NCBI RefSeq assembly: GCF_000315015.1
Contig: NZ_BAEP01000074.1
Location: 62,001 to 126,000 of the forward strand
Reading direction: 5' to 3'
Length of the DNA stretch: 64,000 nt
Source of the DNA: Paraglaciecola mesophila KMM 241
Lineage (GTDB): Bacteria > Pseudomonadota > Gammaproteobacteria > Enterobacterales > Alteromonadaceae
Of the stretch, positions 18,952 to 28,400 are shown one piece after another. The notes beneath the pieces were generated by a model. The model worked only from the letters and a program-made list of their open reading frames with translations. It had not been told where the DNA came from and did no database searches. Position 1 is the first letter of the stretch, and the number at the start of each line of letters is the position of its first letter. The translations under genes were made by a program, and so were the position numbers.

Positions 18952-19925
18952 ACGTCTGTTTCACTGCTACGTTTTGCTAACTGTCGCTCTAGAGATTGTG
19001 CGCAACTTATCGGCACTACATTGGCTCGGCATTTCTTTAAGCGCGTGTTGATCGCGTTAAATCGCTGTTCGTGTTCACTTTGGTATTGCGTTGCGATGCG
19101 TTGTTCACCAATGAGTATCTGTTGCTCGTCTTGCCCGTCAGTTAAGTTAAGCATTTGTTGGTATTTACTTTGGGGCAATGCATGTTCAAAAGGGTCGCTG
19201 ATAGGGTAAGCGGTTACTTCACAGTGCCGACTTAACTGTGATATGTGCTGCTGAGCCGAATCTGTTAAGTTGGCAAAATCACTCAATATAAAGACCAAAC
19301 TCCCCGGATGTGCCAAGCGCCTAAGTCGAGCACACGCATCAGTGAACGTCACTTGCTCTTCACCATGTTTAGGAGGCGGTGATTGGGGATGATGCAAGTT
19401 GACTATGCCATTTAATAAAGAAAGCACCGCCTTTTGCCTAGAAAAAGGTTTGAATTCCTTGTGCTGTGTTTGGTTGTAAATCAATCCGCCAATTCGATCG
19501 CCCCGTTTATGGGCCGCCCACGCTATTAACGCGGTTAAGTGTGCGACCTGTACAGATTTAAACAGCAATTGGGTACCAAAATGCATTGAGCTTGATAAGT
19601 CGGCTAACACAAAAACTGGACGCTCTTTCTCTTCACGGTATATTTTCGTGTGCGTTTTACCCGTACGTGCAGTGACTCGCCAATCGATTGCTCGAATATC
19701 ATCTCCAGGTTGGTAATGACGTGCTTCATCAAACTCCATACCACGGCCTTTCGTCTTCGCTAGGTAACCCCCTGCTAACTTGGCTTGTGCGGGGCGTCCT
19801 AAGCTTAAATTTAACAGGCTCGCTTTAGTGCGATAGTAAAGCAGTTCTTTTATACTCAGATTAACGCCATCGCTATGATGGCTGGCCAGCCACTGAGGTA
19901 TGTCCTGTGTCGTTTGCATATACAA
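18948..19925 (-). CDS. DUF58 protein of the MoxR operon
   Basis: 325 residues, cytoplasmic. The conserved DUF58 block GRGMEFDEARHYQPGDDIRAIDWRVTARTG is at about 78-107. It is followed by a VWA-like fold with ADLSSSMHFG (DxSxS, about 128-137). DUF58 proteins are regular partners of MoxR AAA+ ATPases. The stop overlaps the DUF4381 start (ATGA), and the ATG is 5 nt after the moxR stop, so all are one transcript. Its exact activity is unknown. Confidence 0.9.
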   Translation of the reverse strand: MYMQTTQDIPQWLASHHSDGVNLSIKELLYYRTKASLLNLSLGRPAQAKLAGGYLAKTKGRGMEFDEARHYQPGDDIRAIDWRVTARTGKTHTKIYREEKERPVFVLADLSSSMHFGTQLLFKSVQVAHLTALIAWAAHKRGDRIGGLIYNQTQHKEFKPFSRQKAVLSLLNGIVNLHHPQSPPPKHGEEQVTFTDACARLRRLAHPGSLVFILSDFANLTDSAQQHISQLSRHCEVTAYPISDPFEHALPQSKYQQMLNLTDGQDEQQILIGEQRIATQYQSEHEQRFNAINTRLKKCRANVVPISCAQSLERQLAKRSSETDV

Positions 19926-19930
19926 TGTCC

Positions 19931-20887
19931 TTAAGGAACAGGGACAAGTTGCAATATGCTATCGAGCACTTGATTGCTACTAACACCTTCAGCTTCTGCT
20001 TCATAACTGAGTAACAACCGGTGGCGCAGTACATTATGAAATACCGCATGAATGTTATCTGGCCCTACAAAATCTCTGCCCATTAACCAAGCGTGAGCCC
20101 GAGCGCATTTGTCTAGAGCAATCGTGGCTCTTGGGCTGGCACCAAATTCAATCCAACTCGCTAATTGTTCGCTGTATTTTTGCGGTTGACGAGTGGCAAT
20201 AATCAATTCTACCAAATAGCGTTCTAAGGATTCATCTAGATGGATTTCCAGAACCGATTTGCGCGCCTTGAATATGTCTTCTTGGGTCAAGTTCGGTGGT
20301 ATAACCGGGGCGCTATTTAATGATTCGTTGCGCGTGAGTTTTAACACTGCTAACTCTGTTTCTGCTCCAGGATAATCAATTTCTAGATGCATCAAAAAAC
20401 GGTCTAATTGTGCTTCCGGTAAGGGGTAAGTACCTTCTTGCTCAATAGGATTTTGAGTTGCCATCACTAAGAATAACGCAGGCAGGGGATAGGTTTTATT
20501 GCCTACAGTAATTTGCCTTTCCGCCATGGCTTCGAGCAATGCCGACTGCACCTTAGCGGGCGCACGGTTAATTTCATCGGCAAGGACTAAATTATGGAAA
20601 AGCGGGCCTTTTTGAAAATCAAATTTGCCTGTTTCTGGGCGATATATATCCGTACCGGTTAAATCAGCGGGCAGCAAATCAGGAGTAAACTGAACACGGT
20701 GAAAGTCACCTTCAACGCCGTTGGCCAATGAGTTAACGGCACGAGTTTTGGCCAATCCAGGGGGGCCTTCAACCAATAGATGGCCGTCAGCAAGTAACGC
20801 CACGAGAATATTTTGCGTCAAGGTTGTTTGACCAATAACTTGTGAGTCTAAATACGCTTGTAGTTGTGAGAATTGAGCTGAAGGCAT
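19931..20887 (-). CDS. MoxR-family AAA+ ATPase
   Basis: 318 residues. Walker A GPPGLAKTRAVNSLA (about 39-53), Walker B LVLADEINRAP (about 100-110), sensor-1 region ATQNPIEQEGTYPLPEAQLDRFL and the C-terminal AAA lid are all present. MoxR proteins act as chaperones for the metal-dependent folding of VWA-domain partners; here the partners are encoded directly downstream. First gene of a six-gene operon moxR-DUF58-DUF4381-batA-batB/C-batD. It is divergent from fadI, with about 400 nt between. Confidence 0.94.
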   Translation of the reverse strand: MPSAQFSQLQAYLDSQVIGQTTLTQNILVALLADGHLLVEGPPGLAKTRAVNSLANGVEGDFHRVQFTPDLLPADLTGTDIYRPETGKFDFQKGPLFHNLVLADEINRAPAKVQSALLEAMAERQITVGNKTYPLPALFLVMATQNPIEQEGTYPLPEAQLDRFLMHLEIDYPGAETELAVLKLTRNESLNSAPVIPPNLTQEDIFKARKSVLEIHLDESLERYLVELIIATRQPQKYSEQLASWIEFGASPRATIALDKCARAHAWLMGRDFVGPDNIHAVFHNVLRHRLLLSYEAEAEGVSSNQVLDSILQLVPVP

Positions 20888-21241
20888 GCGTTCTTATTAT
20901 TCCTAGGTTGATTGGCGTACAAAGGTGTACGGGAAAATAAACTGTATAACAGACAATGCTGTGTATATAGGGTTCCATTGATGAAAAACAATGTTACAAA
21001 TAACATCTTTTCGATGAAAACCAATCTGTTTCAACGGTATAAGCTATTGTATCCATTGTTAAATAGCGTAAATGTTGGGCGCAACAACGATGGCGCTACC
21101 TTACTTCAGGTCGTCATATCGCTTAGGAAGACATTGGCGCGTGTTATTCACTACCTTAAAGGCTATTGTAAAGGTGCAAAATTGACGCAATGTTACTTGG
21201 ACTTTCAAAATATCTATTCTCCCTGTACAATCGATTAAAAT
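20888..21241. other. Divergent intergenic region between moxR and fadI
   Basis: About 400 bases lie between the two divergent start codons. It contains an AT-rich stretch and a frame of 108 codons on the plus strand (20912-21238) with no family resemblance or ribosome site. I regard it as promoter territory for both operons rather than coding. A candidate fatty-acid operator lies at its fadI end, listed separately. Confidence 0.6.
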
Positions 21242-21258
21242 TACAGGTCAGACCACTT
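21242..21258 (+). promoter_or_regulatory. Candidate FadR-type operator upstream of fadIJ
   Basis: The 17-mer TACAGGTCAGACCACTT contains the GGTCnGACC core of FadR-type (FCD/GntR) operators. It ends 29 nt before the fadI ATG, where a repressor could block transcription. Related sites occur before fadE and the TonB receptor gene in this window. Which regulator binds is inference. Confidence 0.6.
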
Positions 21259-21287
21259 GGTTTTTGACTCAACATTAAGGGCAAATC

Positions 21288-22598
21288 ATGACGGCAAAGC
21301 AAACAGTTACGACTCGAGATGGAGAGCGCATCGCTATCGTAGCGGGACTACGAACACCATTCGCTAAAATGGCGACGAATTTTCACGGCGTTCCTGCTGT
21401 TGATTTAGGCAAAATGGTAGTCAACGAGATGCTGGTTAAGCATAATGTGGATCCGCTACTTATTGAGCAATTGGTCTACGGTCAAGTCGTGCAGATGCCT
21501 GAAGCACCCAACATCGCACGTGAAATAGTACTAGGTACAGGCATGAGTGTGCATACCGACGCTTATAGTGTGTCTAGGGCGTGTGCAACGAGCTTCCAGT
21601 CTACAGTGAATATTGCGGAATCGATGATGCTGGGCAACATCAGTGTCGGCATTGCTGGGGGCGCTGATTCTACGTCTGTTTCTCCCATTGGCGTTTCCAA
21701 AAATCTAGCTCGGGCTTTGACTGATCTGCAAAAAACCAAAACCTTAGGCCAAAAATTCAATGTTCTTAAAAAGTTAGGCTTAAAAGATTTATTACCGGTT
21801 CCACCTGCAGTAGCAGAGTATTCAACTGGGTTGTCCATGGGACAAACTGCTGAGCAAATGGCGAAGAGTCATAGTATTAGTCGAGCAGACCAAGATAAGC
21901 TCGCACATCGTTCGCATTCTTTGGCAGCGCAGAGCTGGAATGAAGGTAAATTAGCGGGCGAAGTGATGACCGCTTACCCTGCGCCGTACAAAAGCGCTTT
22001 TGAAAAAGACAACAACATTCGCTTTGATTCAAAATTAGAAGGCTATGCCAAACTGCGCCCCGTGTTTGATAAAAAGCACGGTACTGTCACCGCAGCGAAC
22101 GCAACCCCATTAACAGATGGTGCTTCAGCCGTATTGATGATGACAGAAAGCCGTGCAAAAGCATTGGGTTATACCCCTCTTGGTTACATTAAAAGCTATG
22201 CTTTTGCCGCTATCGACGTGTGGGAGGATATGTTAATGGGACCATCGTATGCTACGCCTATGGCGTTAGACAGAGCGGGCATGACATTGAATGACTTAAC
22301 CTTAATTGAAATGCACGAAGCGTTTGCGGCGCAAACATTGGCGAATATCAAAATGTTTGCCAGTGATAAATTTGCCCAAGAAAAGCTTGGTCGAAGTAAG
22401 GCTACAGGCGAAATTGATATGGCTAAATTTAATGTTATGGGGAGTTCTCTTGCCTACGGTCATCCATTTGCAGCGACGGGCACACGTATGATCACTCAAA
22501 TGTTAAATGAATTAAATCGACGTGGAGGCGGCAGCGGATTGCTAACCGCTTGCGCCGCTGGCGGTTTGGCCGCAGCAATGATCGTTGAAACAGAATAA
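21288..22598 (+). CDS. fadI: 3-ketoacyl-CoA thiolase FadI
   Basis: 436-residue thiolase performing the last step of fatty-acid beta-oxidation, releasing acetyl-CoA. The nucleophilic Cys is in [10 protein letters not shown] (about residue 100). The catalytic His is in the GHPFAATG block (about 390) and the second Cys in CAAGG near the C-terminus. The length matches E. coli FadI (436) better than FadA (387). It is followed 10 nt later by fadJ, giving a fadIJ operon encoding the two subunits of the trifunctional complex. A candidate operator precedes it. Confidence 0.95.
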   Translation: MTAKQTVTTRDGERIAIVAGLRTPFAKMATNFHGVPAVDLGKMVVNEMLVKHNVDPLLIEQLVYGQVVQMPEAPNIAREIVLGTGMSVHTDAYSVSRACATSFQSTVNIAESMMLGNISVGIAGGADSTSVSPIGVSKNLARALTDLQKTKTLGQKFNVLKKLGLKDLLPVPPAVAEYSTGLSMGQTAEQMAKSHSISRADQDKLAHRSHSLAAQSWNEGKLAGEVMTAYPAPYKSAFEKDNNIRFDSKLEGYAKLRPVFDKKHGTVTAANATPLTDGASAVLMMTESRAKALGYTPLGYIKSYAFAAIDVWEDMLMGPSYATPMALDRAGMTLNDLTLIEMHEAFAAQTLANIKMFASDKFAQEKLGRSKATGEIDMAKFNVMGSSLAYGHPFAATGTRMITQMLNELNRRGGGSGLLTACAAGGLAAAMIVETE

Positions 22599-22608
22599 GG
22601 GCAAAAAA

Positions 22609-24762
22609 ATGACAAACGAAAATACTACTCAACAACTTGCCCCTAGCGCGTTTACCTTAACCAAACGTGATGATGGTATTGCGATTTTGAGTATGGATGT
22701 GCCTGGGGAAACCATGAACACACTCAAAGTGGAGTTTGGTGAACAAATCGGGGACATGCTTGACCAAATTCAAAGCGATAGCGCTATTAAAGGCGTAGTC
22801 GTAATCAGTGGTAAGGACAATTCTTTTGTGGCCGGAGCAGATATATCAATGCTCGCAGGATGTAAAAGTGCAGAGGAAGCTGAAGCGATTGGAAAAGGCG
22901 GACAAGCGGTATTCCAACGTATTGAAGATATGACCGTGCCATTTGTCGCTGCGATCCACGGTCCTGCTCTGGGCGGCGGACTTGAACTTGCGTTGGCGTG
23001 TCATATGCGAGTATGTAGTGACGACAACAAGACGCAACTGGGCTTACCTGAAGTACAGCTTGGTCTTTTACCTGGTAGTGGTGGCACACAAAGACTCCCG
23101 CGCCTAATTAGCGTTCAACAAGCGATGAAAATGATGCTCACAGGGGCGTCAGTACGAGCAAAACAAGCCCAAAAATACGGTATCGTTGACGATATGGTGC
23201 CGCGTTCTATTTTGCTCGAAGTCGCAATTGAAATGGCGAAAAACCCCAAACCGAATAGAAAACCCGTAAAACTTGATGCAATGGGGCAGTTTCTTGAACG
23301 CACCCCTGTGGGCCGAAAACTCATGTTTAAACAAGCCCGCAAGCAAACTGAGGCTAAAACAATGGGTAATTATCCCTCACCTGAGCGTATTATTGATTGC
23401 ATCGAAACGGGACTAGAGAAGGGGAAAGCTCAAGGTTTTGCAGTGGAAGCTAAACATTTTGGTCATCTGGTTATGACGCCAGAATCAGCTGCGCTGCGTA
23501 GTTTATTTTTCGCTACCACTGAAATGAAAAAAGAAAATGGCGTGGAAGGTGTCGCGCCTAAAACGCTGAAGAAAATCGGCGTGTTAGGCGGTGGGTTAAT
23601 GGGCGGTGGTATAGCGTTTGTGACAGCAACCAAAGCCAAACTTCCGGCGCGAATCAAAGATATCCGTAGCGATGGCATCGCGCATGCGATGAAATATTCC
23701 TACGATATCTTGAACAAAAAAGTGAAGCGTAAGTTTATGCTGCATTCAGAAATGCAATCTCAGTTATCACGACTAACAGGCTCTGTTGATTATGTTGGGT
23801 TTGATAATACAGATGTGGTGATTGAAGCGGTTTTCGAAGACTTAGCTTTGAAACAAAATATGGTTGCGGATGTTGAAGAGCATTGCTCAGAGCATACGAT
23901 TTTTGCTTCGAATACATCTTCAATTCCTATCGGCCAAATTGCCGCTAAGGCGAAGCGCCCTGAAAATGTTATTGGTTTACATTATTTTTCACCCGTAGAT
24001 AAGATGCCGTTGGCAGAAGTAATTGCCCATGAAGCGACGTCTGATCAAACAATCTCAACCACGGTTGAACTCGCGAAGAAGCAGGGCAAAACCCCGATCG
24101 TTGTAAAAGACGGCGCTGGTTTCTATGTTAATCGAATTTTAGCGCCTTATATGAATGAATCTGCAGAAATTTTATTGGCTGGGGAGCCTATTGAGCAGAT
24201 TGATAAAGCGTTAGTCAAATTCGGTTTCCCTGTGGGACCCATCAAACTTTTAGATGAAGTAGGTATTGATGTTGGCACTAAAATAGGACCAATTCTGGTT
24301 GCCGAGTTTGGTGAGCGATTCGAGTCAGCGCCAGGTTTTGACAAATTATTGGCGGACGATCGAAAAGGTAAGAAGAACAAGCGTGGCTTTTACAACTATG
24401 AAGGTAAAAAGCCCGGCAAAGAAGTTGATGAAAGCGTTTATGATCTACTTGGCATTACGCCCAATAGCCGTTTGAGCGAGAATACTATTGCCGAGCGTTG
24501 CGTATTGCTTATGCTTAATGAGGCTGCAATATGTCTTGACGAAGGTGTGGTGCGTAATCCCAGAGACGGTGACATAGGCGCGATATTTGGTATCGGTTTT
24601 CCGCCATTCTTGGGCGGGCCATTTAGATATATGGATACCTTAGGCATTGAGCACGTTGTTGAACGATTAACGCATTATAAGCAGCAACTCGGTGACAAGT
24701 TTGCACCAGCTAAACGCCTATTAGACATGGCAGAGAGTAAGGATACGTTTTACCCAAAATAG
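22609..24762 (+). CDS. fadJ: Fatty acid oxidation complex alpha subunit FadJ
   Basis: 717 residues, combining enoyl-CoA hydratase/isomerase (N-terminal about 1-190, with VAGADISML and the oxyanion-hole block HGPALGGGLELALACHMR) and L-3-hydroxyacyl-CoA dehydrogenase (about 310-715). The latter has the NAD-binding GVLGGGLMGGGIAF and the catalytic His in GLHYFSPVDKMPL. E. coli FadJ has 714 residues. I take ATG at 22609 with an AAGGG site. The in-frame ATG at 22585 lies inside fadI. It is a complete partner for FadI. Confidence 0.95.
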   Translation: MTNENTTQQLAPSAFTLTKRDDGIAILSMDVPGETMNTLKVEFGEQIGDMLDQIQSDSAIKGVVVISGKDNSFVAGADISMLAGCKSAEEAEAIGKGGQAVFQRIEDMTVPFVAAIHGPALGGGLELALACHMRVCSDDNKTQLGLPEVQLGLLPGSGGTQRLPRLISVQQAMKMMLTGASVRAKQAQKYGIVDDMVPRSILLEVAIEMAKNPKPNRKPVKLDAMGQFLERTPVGRKLMFKQARKQTEAKTMGNYPSPERIIDCIETGLEKGKAQGFAVEAKHFGHLVMTPESAALRSLFFATTEMKKENGVEGVAPKTLKKIGVLGGGLMGGGIAFVTATKAKLPARIKDIRSDGIAHAMKYSYDILNKKVKRKFMLHSEMQSQLSRLTGSVDYVGFDNTDVVIEAVFEDLALKQNMVADVEEHCSEHTIFASNTSSIPIGQIAAKAKRPENVIGLHYFSPVDKMPLAEVIAHEATSDQTISTTVELAKKQGKTPIVVKDGAGFYVNRILAPYMNESAEILLAGEPIEQIDKALVKFGFPVGPIKLLDEVGIDVGTKIGPILVAEFGERFESAPGFDKLLADDRKGKKNKRGFYNYEGKKPGKEVDESVYDLLGITPNSRLSENTIAERCVLLMLNEAAICLDEGVVRNPRDGDIGAIFGIGFPPFLGGPFRYMDTLGIEHVVERLTHYKQQLGDKFAPAKRLLDMAESKDTFYPK

Positions 24763-24792
24763 CTAATGGGTATTTTAACTAGCCTTTGAAAG

Positions 24793-24817
24793 CCGAGCAG
24801 ACTAGCTCGGTTTTTTT
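24793..24817 (+). terminator. Intrinsic terminator of fadIJ
   Basis: A CCGAGC / GCTCGG stem with a six-base loop is followed by seven T's, 30 nt past the fadJ stop. Confidence 0.85.
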
Positions 24818-24894
24818 ATGCCTTATTTTACCAAATGACCAATTAGTTAAATCCGAGTTTTCTGCTCGTCAAGCAACCTTAAATTTCAGGCATA

Positions 24895-24921
24895 AAAAAA
24901 GAGAGTTCCTCTCTCTTTTTT
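24895..24921 (-). terminator. Intrinsic terminator of the 50-residue exported peptide gene
   Basis: An 11-bp stem (AAAAAAGAGAG / CTCTCTTTTTT) with a TTCCT loop. On the minus strand it ends in a long T-run about 37 nt after the peptide stop. A second stem (CTGAATAA / TTATTCAG) lies immediately before it at 24924-24942. Confidence 0.85.
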
Positions 24922-24958
24922 GACTGAATAAAACTTATTCAGTTAGATGTTTTCAAAC

Positions 24959-25111
24959 TTAAAACCTGACAGAACCTACTTTAATTGCTTTATTTTTTTC
25001 ATTTGTAGTCGCTGATTGATTGGCTTCCGGTGCTTTAGCGCTTTCAACTGATTGTGTGGCAACAGGAGCAGCAGTAGTAAGGGCTAGAGCGATTGCATAA
25101 GCTTTTAACAT
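24959..25111 (-). CDS. Small exported peptide, 50 residues, unknown function
   Basis: A 50-codon frame reading MLKAYAIALALTTAAPVATQ at its start, a compact signal-peptide-like hydrophobic N-terminus. It is followed by a polar Ala/Glu/Asn/Lys-rich region and the end KAIKVGSVRF. A strong AGAGGAA ribosome site is 5 nt before the ATG. A perfect intrinsic terminator lies about 40 nt after the stop and a sigma-54-like element about 77 nt before the start. The full set of expression signals makes it a real gene despite its size. If cleaved after the hydrophobic stretch, the mature part would be about 25-30 residues. I do not recognise a family. Confidence 0.75.
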   Translation of the reverse strand: MLKAYAIALALTTAAPVATQSVESAKAPEANQSATTNEKNKAIKVGSVRF

Positions 25112-25452
25112 TGGATATTCCTCTTTATATTTTTTATTTTATTATTGACGTTTTGCTGACTATTATTTGTCAGTCGAAAGTATTAATGCTTATTGCGTGC
25201 CAATGTGTATTAGGTAGGAAAAATACTCGATAACCTATTTGGCGAGGAGGTGGGCTATACGCGAGAAGCTGTAGATATTTTTAGAAATGGTACCGCAATA
25301 TTTTGCGACTACTGCGTAGATTCAAATTCTTTATTTTTAATGAATATAGAAATTAGGAATTTAATAAAATTCCCGTCAGACCATGTAGTATGGGGCTGCT
25401 AACGATAGCGGTTAAATTATTGGCGTTGAAAACTAGGTAACGTTAGTACCTT
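25112..25452. other. AT-rich intergenic region with candidate promoter of the exported peptide
   Basis: About 340 bases with no convincing coding frame on either strand. It holds the sigma-54-like element at 25188-25203 and a short stem CTGAC / GTCAG near 25157-25174 in the expected leader. The remainder shows nothing recognisable. Confidence 0.55.
25188..25203 (-). promoter_or_regulatory. Candidate sigma-54 (-24/-12) promoter
   Basis: Read on the minus strand, TTGGCACGCAATAAGC has the -24 TGGCACG exactly and a GC at the correct 10-base spacing from GG. The -12 part is AAGC instead of the preferred TTGC. It lies about 77 nt upstream of the 50-residue peptide ATG. Confidence 0.35.
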
Positions 25453-25479
25453 AAAAAAGCTAAGGGGTTGCCCTTAGCT
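25453..25479 (-). terminator. Intrinsic terminator overlapping the stop codon of the GGDEF/EAL sensor
   Basis: On the minus strand, a 9-bp stem AGCTAAGGG / CCCTTAGCT with a four-base loop is followed by a run of T's. The TAA stop lies within the left arm of the stem. Confidence 0.85.
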
Positions 25480-28400
25480 ACCTTGTAATAATTTGTTTAG
25501 CTGGTGATTTTCTTTTAGTAAGCGTTCGAAGCGCGAAGAGCTTAAAGGTTTACTATAAAGATAGCCTTGCAGCATTTCACATTCATAGCGACGTAAAATT
25601 GACATCTGTTCTTCGTGCTCTACACCTTCGGCAACGACTTTGAGGCCAAGATTGTGCGCTATGGTGATAATAGCGGCAGTCATGTGCCGGTCAACGCTGC
25701 TGGTGGCAATGTCATCAATAAAGGCTTTATCTATTTTAAGGGTGTTGAGTGGGAATCGTTTTAGATAGGCCAGAGAAGAGTAGCCCGTACCGAAGTCATC
25801 CAAGGCTAAATGTATGCCTCTTTCACGTAAACGAGTCATCATGCGCAGCGCATTGTCAGGATCTTGCATCAATGTGCCTTCGGTAATTTCACACTCTAGA
25901 TGCAATGGCGAAAGATCTGCTTTTTGCAAAATGCTCTCGATTTTCTCATCTAAATCCGGTAATTCAAACTGACGGGCTGATATATTAACCGCCACGCGAC
26001 CGGTAAAAATCCCCGCTTTGACCCAACGTTTGGTGTCTTCACAGGCTTTTCGTAATACCACCTCACCAATATCGATGACTTGACCAGTTTGCTCTGACAA
26101 AGGGATGAACTGAGCTGGGCTTACAATGCCTTTTTCTGGGTGTTCAAAGCGCACTAAGGCTTCCATACTAACCAACTTGCCGGTAGCGATGTCAATTTTA
26201 GGCTGGTAATAAACGTTGAATAAATCTTCCTTTAAGCCATGGCGTATCAGATTCTCTATTTGTAATTGGCGCACTGCATTTTGATTCATTTCGCCACTGA
26301 AAAATTGATACTTGTTACCGCCAGCGTTCTTCGCAAAATACATAGCCGTATCAGCATTTTTTAATAATTCCTGGGGTGAACTACCGTCTTCAGGATAAAA
26401 TGCGATCCCAATACTGGCACCAAGCACGAACTCTTGATGATTGATTAAGAAAGGGCGGGCCAAATCATCTAAAATGGATTGGGTGAAATGTGTGACACTG
26501 TGCACGTCAGTGTCTTTGTCGAGCAGTATACTAAATTCGTCGCCACCAAGGCGGTAGCACGTTGCACTCTTACCAGCTAATTTCTGTAAACGCCGTGCTA
26601 TTTGTTTGATCAATAAGTCACCGGTCTGATGACCTAAAGAATCGTTAATTTTTTTAAAGTTGTCCATATCCAAACATACCAGCGCATGTTGGGTGCCCCG
26701 GCGCACGATATTATTATGGCTCGCTTGAAAGAACGAGCGGTTTGGTAAGTCGGTTAGGGGATCAGTATTGGCCAACTTAAGCAATTCTTTTTCGGTACTC
26801 TTGCGAGGGGTAATATCAGAAAATACACCTACGTAATGGCTAATGCGGCCGTCTTCGTCATTAATAGCATCGATGTTCAATTCCATCTCATACTTTTCGC
26901 CATTTATTCGCCTTGATTCGACCTCTCCGTTCCAATTGCCCTTTTGGCGAAGGGATTTTTTCACTTCTTCGGTAAAAGCCCCGGGATATTGATGGAAAGT
27001 AAGATAGCTAGCTAGTGCTTGCTCTCGCGTTTCGCCAGTGTATTTGCAATAAGCCTTGTTGACAGAAATGTACCTAAAGCTGGTATCTGCGATAAATACG
27101 CCGTCTGAAATCGTTTCAATGGAGCGTTTGAAAAGCTTTAATTGCTCTTCAGCTTCTTTGAGATGGCTAATATTTTTAAACGTACCTGTCATCCGAACAG
27201 GTTGATTATTGTTATCACGGCTAACGACTTTGCCACGGTCGAGTACCCACAACCATTCTCCTTTAAAGGTGCTTGCTCGGTATGTGACTTCAAAATGTTC
27301 GGTTTTATCTTGAAGGTGCTCGTTCAGCGCATCTTGAACCCGTTTAAGATCGTTCTGGTGGATATTGGCTTGGTAGGCACTGTTAACGCGAATATCATCT
27401 TGAGGAAAGTCCATGATCCCCCAGGTATTCGAGCGGAATACTTGACCCTGGTAAATATCCCAATCCCATAATTCGTCACCACTGCTCCATAGAGTCAGTT
27501 TTAAACGCTCTTCACTTTCGGTTATTGCTAAGCGCGCCACACGCTTAGAGCGATACTGCTTAACAACCGCCAATACACAGAACAACACTAATATGCAGTA
27601 AAAAATGAGGGCATTGCGATGTAACCATAGCGGTGGCTCGATGTTGACTGTCAATTTCCGGGACTTAGACCACGGGTCCATGTTACGACGGCTTTGAACT
27701 TCAAATTGATATCGACCAAAATCTAAGTTAGTAAAAGTTGCTTCTCGGGTCCGTTTATCTGCATCCAGCCATTTATTTGAATAACCAGCTAATTTGTAAC
27801 GATAAGAGTACCCTTTAGTGTCCAAAGGGTTTAGTTGTCCAAAGGTCAAGCTAACGTGGTTTGAGCTGTTAGGAAGCGTTAGTTCATCAGTGAGGAAAAT
27901 AGGTTTCTGCAGCGGAGTCCCTATAGTATGAACGTCAATTTTTCTATTGAATAATCCTAGGTGAGTAATGATCGGAGGAATTGAAATATTGGTATCAGCA
28001 AGATTACTGTCCGAGGGCTGTATATTCTGAGTTATTTGGTCATGGTCGAACAGGTTAAAACCTTGTGAGCCCCCAAATAGAATTTTACGATCGGAGGTGA
28101 CAAGCCCTGCGCCTTCATTAAAATCGTTAAAGTTGAGTCTGTCTGGAGTTATTTGTTGTACAACCTGAGCCGATGAGATCGATACTTCTTCGATTCCACC
28201 TGCCATGGTAGTTAACCAAATACTATCGTCTACTTTCAAAGCTTTAACGATTTGATTGTCAAGTAAACCTGAGTTTACATTAATTTTTTCGGTTATCTGG
28301 AAGGTCTGCTTATCTATAACAATAAGCCCAAACTCAAGAGACGCTAACCAAAACTGCTCGTCTGTTTCAACCACTGCGCTAAAATTATTGCTGGTGAGTA

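Noticed and set aside
20912-21238. 108-codon frame upstream of fadI
   Set aside because: It lies in the promoter gap, has no ribosome site and no family-like segments; its composition is odd (many Asn, Lys and Cys in short runs).
25372-25388. GTCAGACCA resembling a FadR half-site
   Set aside because: Only the inner part matches and it lacks the left TGG; its location downstream of a terminator gives no target gene.
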